A stretch of 64,000 nucleotides of DNA from assembly GCF_021952865.1 (NCBI RefSeq), contig NZ_CP040792.1, positions 124,001-188,000 on the forward strand, in the 5' to 3' direction. Shown in pieces: positions 60,496 to 64,000 of the stretch (the first letter of the stretch is position 1; the number at the start of each line of letters is the position of its first letter). Source of the stretch: Clavibacter californiensis. Lineage in GTDB: Bacteria; Actinomycetota; Actinomycetes; Actinomycetales; Microbacteriaceae. The position numbers and the translations under genes were made by a program. Below the pieces are notes generated by a model. That model saw only the letters and a program-made list of their open reading frames with translations. It had not been told where the DNA came from and made no database searches.

Positions 60496-61332
60496 ATGAT
60501 CCCGACCACCGGAACCACCCGCCACCCGCACGCCGCCCGCGACCCCCGGCGCACGCGGGTCACGTTCCGCCGCGCGACCCGCTCCGAGCTGCTCAAGCTC
60601 GCGACGCTCCGCTCCACCCGCTGGACCGCCGCGCTGGTCGTGCTCGCGGGCGTCGGCATCAGCGTGATGGCGTCGCTCGTGGCGAACCCGCTGCCCGCCG
60701 GCTCCTCGCCGTCGACCGCGGACGCGGGCACGGCCGCCGTCCTCACGACGCCGCTGCTGCTCAGCCAGATCGTCGTCGGCGTGCTCGGAGTGCTCGCCAT
60801 GGGGTCCGAGTACTCGTCCGGCACGATCCGCTCCACCCTCGCCGCGGTGCCGGACCGCCTCCAGGCGCTGGCCGCGAAGGCGCTCGCGGTCGCGCTGGTC
60901 GCGTTCGCACTCGGGGTGATCCCCGGCCTCGCCGCCTACCTGCTGACCCTCGGCACGCGCGCCGACCTCGGCTACGACGGCGGCCTCGCGTCGTGGGGCG
61001 TGCTCGGGCCGCTGCTCGGATCCGGCGCCTACCTCGCCATGATCGCCCTCCTCGGCCTGGCGCTCGCGACCCTGATGCGCAGCGGCCTCGCGGCCATCAC
61101 CGCGTTCATCGGGATCCAGCTCGTGCTGCCCACCGTCGTCGGCCTGCTGCCCGATCTCGGCGGCGTCCCGGCGTACGACCTGCTCCTCACGACAGCCGGC
61201 CGGATCCTCACGGGCACCACGGGGAGCATCGCCCCGCCGCCCGCGACCGGCCTCGAGGTCGCCGTCGTCGCGGCCTGGCTCCTGCTCCCGGCGACCGCCG
61301 CGGCGCTCTTCTTCCGCCGCCGCGACGCCTAG
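60496..61332 (+). CDS. ABC-2 type transporter permease
   Basis: This 278-aa protein opens with RSELLKLATLRSTRWT, a common start of ABC-2 permeases, and has six membrane segments. The pattern LAMGSEYSSGTIRSTLAAVPDR between segments 2 and 3 is a hallmark of the family. Its ATPase partner is not in the neighbourhood, so the substrate is open. Unlike many such genes it stands alone with its own promoter. Confidence 0.85.
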   Translation: MIPTTGTTRHPHAARDPRRTRVTFRRATRSELLKLATLRSTRWTAALVVLAGVGISVMASLVANPLPAGSSPSTADAGTAAVLTTPLLLSQIVVGVLGVLAMGSEYSSGTIRSTLAAVPDRLQALAAKALAVALVAFALGVIPGLAAYLLTLGTRADLGYDGGLASWGVLGPLLGSGAYLAMIALLGLALATLMRSGLAAITAFIGIQLVLPTVVGLLPDLGGVPAYDLLLTTAGRILTGTTGSIAPPPATGLEVAVVAAWLLLPATAAALFFRRRDA

Positions 61333-61365
61333 CGCCGCGCGTCCGCCCATGTCGGTGCCCGCCGG

Positions 61366-61371
61366 TAGAGT
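61366..61371 (+). promoter_or_regulatory. -10 box (TAGAGT) of radA
   Basis: TAGAGT ends 7 bases before the ATG at 61379, again a leaderless arrangement. Confidence 0.6.
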
Positions 61372-61378
61372 CCCCCGC

Positions 61379-62740
61379 ATGGCCCGCATCCACTCCACGT
61401 ACCGCTGCTCGGAGTGCGGGTGGACGACCCCGAAGTGGGTCGGCCGATGCGCTGAGTGCCAGAGCTGGAACACCGTCGCGGAGGTGTCGCAGACGCCCGC
61501 GGCCGCCGGTCGCGTCACCACGCTCACGCCCGCCGGATCCAGCCAGGCACGGTCGATCATGCACGTCGGCACCGCGTCCGCCAGCCACATGCCGAGCGGC
61601 GTCGGCGAGCTCGACCGCGTGCTCGGCGGCGGCATCGTGCCGGGCGCGGCCATCCTCATGAGCGGCGAGCCCGGTGTCGGCAAGTCCACGCTGCTGCTCG
61701 AGGTCGCGGCGCGCGCCGCGGCGAAGGGCGCGAAGGTCCTCTACGTCACGGCCGAGGAGTCCGTGGCGCAGGTGCGCATGCGCGCCGAGCGCACGGGCGG
61801 GCTGCAGGAGTCGCTCATGATCGCGGCCGAGACCGACCTCGGCACGATCCTCGGCCACATCGAGCAGGTCGCGCCCGACCTCCTCATCGTCGACTCCGTG
61901 CAGACCGTCTCCAGCAGCACGTCCGACGGCCTGCCCGGCCACCCCGGCCAGGTGCGCGAGGTCGCCGTCACCCTCATCCGCGTCTGCAAGGAGCGCGACC
62001 TGCCGCTGCTGCTCGTCGGCCACGTCACGAAGGACGGATCCATCGCCGGCCCGCGGCTCCTCGAGCACCTCGTCGACGTGGTCTGCCAGTTCGAGGGCGA
62101 CCGGCAGACGTCGCTGCGCTTCATTCGCGCGCTCAAGAACCGCTTCGGCCCCACGGACGAGGTCGGCTGCTTCGAGATGGCGGGCGACGGCATCGTCGAG
62201 GTGCCGGATCCCAGCGGCATGTTCCTCTCGCGCGGGGTCCACTCGGTGAGCGGCACGTGCGTCACCGTCGCGATGGAGGGCCGCCGCGCCCTGCCCGTGG
62301 AGGTGCAGGCGCTCGTCGTCGACACCAAGGCGCCGCAGCCGCGCCGGGTGGTCAACGGGGTGGACGCGTCGCGCGTAGCGATGCTGCTCGCGGTGCTCGA
62401 GAAGCGCGCCAACGTGCGGCTCTCGGATCGCGACGTCTACGTCTCCACGGTCGGCGGCGTGCGCCTCACCGAGCCCGCGGCGGATCTCGCCATCGCCGTC
62501 GCGCTCGTGTCCGCCGTCAACGGCAAGGCCATGCCGCACGACCTCGCGGCGTTCGGCGAGATCAGCCTGGCGGGCGAGATCCGCGGCGTCACGTCGGCGC
62601 CGCAGCGCGCGGCGGAGGCCCGGCGGCTCGGCTTCACGCAGATCGTCGACGCCGAGTGGGGCCCGCTGTTCTCCGCGCTCGGCCGCGCGTTCTCCCTCGC
62701 GAAGAGCGAGCGGGAGAAGGAGCTCGACGAGGCGTTCTGA
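61379..62740 (+). CDS. radA: DNA repair protein RadA
   Basis: This 453-aa protein has an N-terminal zinc ribbon (CSECG and CAEC), a RecA-like ATPase with Walker A GEPGVGKST (near 95-103), and Walker B LLIVDSVQT. The RadA-specific motif LKNRFG (near 256) and a C-terminal Lon-protease-like domain (LAIAVALVSAVNGKAMP, GEISLAGEIRGV) follow. It promotes branch migration in recombinational repair. The ATG at 61379 gives the zinc ribbon 9 residues from the start. Confidence 0.96.
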   Translation: MARIHSTYRCSECGWTTPKWVGRCAECQSWNTVAEVSQTPAAAGRVTTLTPAGSSQARSIMHVGTASASHMPSGVGELDRVLGGGIVPGAAILMSGEPGVGKSTLLLEVAARAAAKGAKVLYVTAEESVAQVRMRAERTGGLQESLMIAAETDLGTILGHIEQVAPDLLIVDSVQTVSSSTSDGLPGHPGQVREVAVTLIRVCKERDLPLLLVGHVTKDGSIAGPRLLEHLVDVVCQFEGDRQTSLRFIRALKNRFGPTDEVGCFEMAGDGIVEVPDPSGMFLSRGVHSVSGTCVTVAMEGRRALPVEVQALVVDTKAPQPRRVVNGVDASRVAMLLAVLEKRANVRLSDRDVYVSTVGGVRLTEPAADLAIAVALVSAVNGKAMPHDLAAFGEISLAGEIRGVTSAPQRAAEARRLGFTQIVDAEWGPLFSALGRAFSLAKSEREKELDEAF

Positions 62741-62785
62741 TCCGCGGGCCACGACCCGGGCCGCCCGCCAGCGCGGGCTACGGGC

Positions 62786-63100
62786 TCAGCCCGCGTCGAC
62801 GGAACCGACCACGTGCTCGCGCACGTGCGCCACGGCGTCATCCACCACGTGGGTCACGTGCGTGTCCGCCACCTCGTAGCGGGCGATGCGCCCGTCGCGC
62901 TCCACGGTAACCAGACCCGCCGACCGCAGCACGCGCAGGTGCTGCGACACGAGTGGTTGCGAGAGGCCCGACTCGGCGACCAGCTCCGTCACGCTCATCT
63001 GCCGCGATGCGAGCAGCCCGATGAGGCCGAGGCGCGACGGCGAGGACAGCGCCTTGAAGAGGTCGGCGGCCTGCTCGAAGCCGGGGGGTGGGTAGGTCAT
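62786..63100 (-). CDS. ArsR/SmtB family metal-sensing repressor
   Basis: This 104-aa winged-helix protein (SVTELVAESGLSQPLVSQHLRVL, in part) has a C-terminal helix carrying D-x-H-x10-H-x2-E-H (DTHVTHVVDDAVAHVREH), the alpha-5 metal site of zinc sensors such as SmtB/CzrA. A TAGGAT box 7 bases before the ATG gives a leaderless transcript. It follows the His-rich peptide gene on the same strand and probably controls it in response to zinc (inference). Confidence 0.88.
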   Translation of the reverse strand: MTYPPPGFEQAADLFKALSSPSRLGLIGLLASRQMSVTELVAESGLSQPLVSQHLRVLRSAGLVTVERDGRIARYEVADTHVTHVVDDAVAHVREHVVGSVDAG

Positions 63101-63107
63101 CTGGACG

Positions 63108-63113
63108 ATCCTA
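63108..63113 (-). promoter_or_regulatory. -10 box (TAGGAT) of the ArsR gene
   Basis: TAGGAT on the minus strand ends 7 bases before the ATG at 63100. Confidence 0.55.
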
Positions 63114-63149
63114 GGCCGAGGCGGAGACGCGACCCGGCCCGGATACGGC

Positions 63150-63183
63150 GACGGGGACCTGGCCTCACGGCCTGGTCCCCGTC
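63150..63183 (-). terminator. terminator after the His-rich peptide gene
   Basis: GACGGGGACC (63150-63159) pairs with GGTCCCCGTC (63174-63183), and GGCC/GGCC extends the stem inside. It lies 29 bases after the stop codon and before the ArsR promoter. Confidence 0.85.
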
Positions 63184-63212
63184 TCGATCGTCGCGCGTCG
63201 TCGCGCGATGTA

Positions 63213-63371
63213 TCAGTGCTCGTCGTAGTGGTCGCCGTGCTCGGCGTGCTTGTGTCCGTCGTGGACGTAGTCGACGTGGTCCTCGTGCGTGACGGTCTCG
63301 TGACCGCAGTCGGCGCCGTGCTGGTGCTCGGCGACGGTGTGCTCGGCGTGGGTCTCGGTGGTGTCGGTCAT
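63213..63371 (-). CDS. His-rich small metal-binding peptide
   Basis: This 52-aa peptide starts at MTDTTETHAEH (complement of 63369-63371; AGGAC upstream). It has 13 His, many Asp/Glu and one Cys (GADCGHE), a composition suited to binding zinc, nickel or copper. No signal peptide is seen, so it would act as a cytoplasmic metal store or buffer. It lies directly upstream of an ArsR gene with a zinc-type site. Confidence 0.7.
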   Translation of the reverse strand: MTDTTETHAEHTVAEHQHGADCGHETVTHEDHVDYVHDGHKHAEHGDHYDEH

Positions 63372-63454
63372 GATGCGTCCTAACGTCGGTGGAGCACCAG
63401 GATGACAGACACATGCACGGATTGCAATGAATGCATCCAATTGGGAATCGTGCT

Positions 63455-63468
63455 CATGTGCGCACATG
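63455..63468. promoter_or_regulatory. perfect palindrome upstream of the His-rich gene
   Basis: CATGTGCGCACATG is a 14-bp perfect palindrome 84 bases upstream of the His-rich peptide start and 21 bases upstream of the next gene's stop side. It is a candidate repressor site. A second imperfect element (TTGCAATGAATGCA) lies at 63422-63435. Confidence 0.5.
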
Positions 63469-63488
63469 GGCGCCGGCCGCTGCGCGCG

Positions 63489-64000
63489 TCAGTAGAGCAG
63501 GAAGGACTTCGGCTCGGCGCTCTTCACGCCGGCCACCTCTACCGAGAGCGTGTAGGTCGCGCCGCCGGCGGGCACGGCCGGACGCTCCTTCTCCTGGCAC
63601 GTGGTGGTGGACGACCGCTGGCGCGACCACTCGAACGGCGACGACGTCTGCGGCGTGCGGGCGGCGAGCTCGACCTCGGCGTCCTCCGCGCCCGTCTGGC
63701 AGTCGGTCGACTTCCAGTAGACGTCGGATCCGCTCGAGATCGTGAACACCTGCGTGGTCGTCCCGAGGTTCGCCGTGCAGGGCTCCATGCCGGTGTTCGT
63801 GACGGTGAAGGAGAGCTTCGGCAGCACGCCCGCCTTGTAGGAGGCGGCGTCGGTGACGGGCGTGACGGTCAGCTGGCCCGCGGCGCAGGATCCGTCGGCG
63901 TTCGTCTCCGTGCCGGTGCCTGCGCTGGCGCTCGGGCTGGGGTCGGGGGTCGGCTCGGCGGCGGCGTCACCCGAGTCGCCGGCGGCGGCATCCGCGCTGG
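63489..64000 (-). CDS. secreted hypothetical protein, 5' end outside the window
   Basis: The frame is open from the window edge to a TAG/TGA-type stop at 63489 and gives at least 169 residues. The upstream part is an Ala/Asp/Pro/Ser-rich linker (AAAEPTPDPSPSASAG...). It is followed by a beta-sandwich-like domain (SCAAGQLTVTPVTDAASYKAG, in part; LSFTVTNTGMEPCTANLG) with four Cys likely in disulfides, ending in KSFLLY. It resembles exported DUF4232-like domains of actinobacteria, and I do not press the assignment. The signal or membrane anchor must lie beyond the edge. Confidence 0.7.
   Translation of the reverse strand, partial: SADAAAGDSGDAAAEPTPDPSPSASAGTGTETNADGSCAAGQLTVTPVTDAASYKAGVLPKLSFTVTNTGMEPCTANLGTTTQVFTISSGSDVYWKSTDCQTGAEDAEVELAARTPQTSSPFEWSRQRSSTTTCQEKERPAVPAGGATYTLSVEVAGVKSAEPKSFLLY

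Overview
The window is high-GC, densely packed actinobacterial chromosome. The base composition is roughly 73% G+C by eye. Many genes start with GTG, or have a TANNNT -10 box only 6-7 bases before the start codon (leaderless transcripts). Coupled ATGA/GTGA overlaps are common, and there is a Kdp K+ system, a SigB-type partner-switching module and plant-polysaccharide hydrolases. This suits a plant-associated member of the Microbacteriaceae, most likely Clavibacter. Curtobacterium or Rathayibacter cannot be excluded from sequence alone.

Layout. 1-6.9 kb: a heptose cluster joined by 4-base overlaps. It holds a GmhB-type phosphatase fused to a GT9 glycosyltransferase, a second glycosyltransferase, a GT4 glycosyltransferase fused to a GmhA-type isomerase, a HldE-like kinase/nucleotidyltransferase, and an SDR. 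7-11.5 kb: a small membrane protein, two tandem secreted GH26-type hydrolases and a secreted alpha/beta hydrolase. 11.5-19.1 kb: a GT9 glycosyltransferase, a LacI regulator, a perfect LacI-type operator, and a divergent sugar ABC transporter followed by a GH35 beta-galactosidase. 19.1-23.3 kb: a DUF1016/YhcG nuclease gene broken by two in-frame amber codons, then an aldehyde dehydrogenase coupled to a second, canonical HldE. 23.3-31.5 kb: small proteins, two PP2C/SpoIIE phosphatases with an anti-sigma factor and a STAS antagonist, a histidine phosphatase, a tandem pair of membrane paralogues and a GNAT enzyme. 31.6-36.7 kb: a wall-anchored ice-binding-like protein and a second sugar ABC system. 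Between that system's convergent parts lies a guanidine-III riboswitch in front of a gdx exporter gene killed by a Trp-to-TAG change. 36.7-43.8 kb: esterase, class II FBPase, AI-2E-type transporter, and an ABC exporter divergent from a NarL-type two-component system. 43.9-45.35 kb: a low-GC insertion carrying one CBS-HEPN gene beside tRNA-Ser(CGA). 45.4-50.4 kb: housekeeping and hypothetical genes. 50.5-58.5 kb: a complete kdpFABCDE operon with one extra small membrane peptide. 58.5-64 kb: lipase-like SGNH protein, RDD protein, ABC-2 permease, RadA, a Zn-type ArsR regulator, a His-rich peptide and a partial secreted protein.

How the genes work together. GmhA-, GmhB- and HldE-type activities could make ADP-D-glycero-manno-heptose, and the GT9/GT4 enzymes could transfer it to a surface or secreted glycan. 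No HldD epimerase is seen. LacI, the ABC transporter and GH35 form a galactoside uptake and hydrolysis unit, and the GH26 enzymes could feed it from plant hemicellulose. The most noteworthy items are the riboswitch-controlled but broken guanidinium exporter, the CBS-HEPN gene at tRNA-Ser, the doubly amber-stopped nuclease, and three phased CGTGAGG repeats ahead of kdp.
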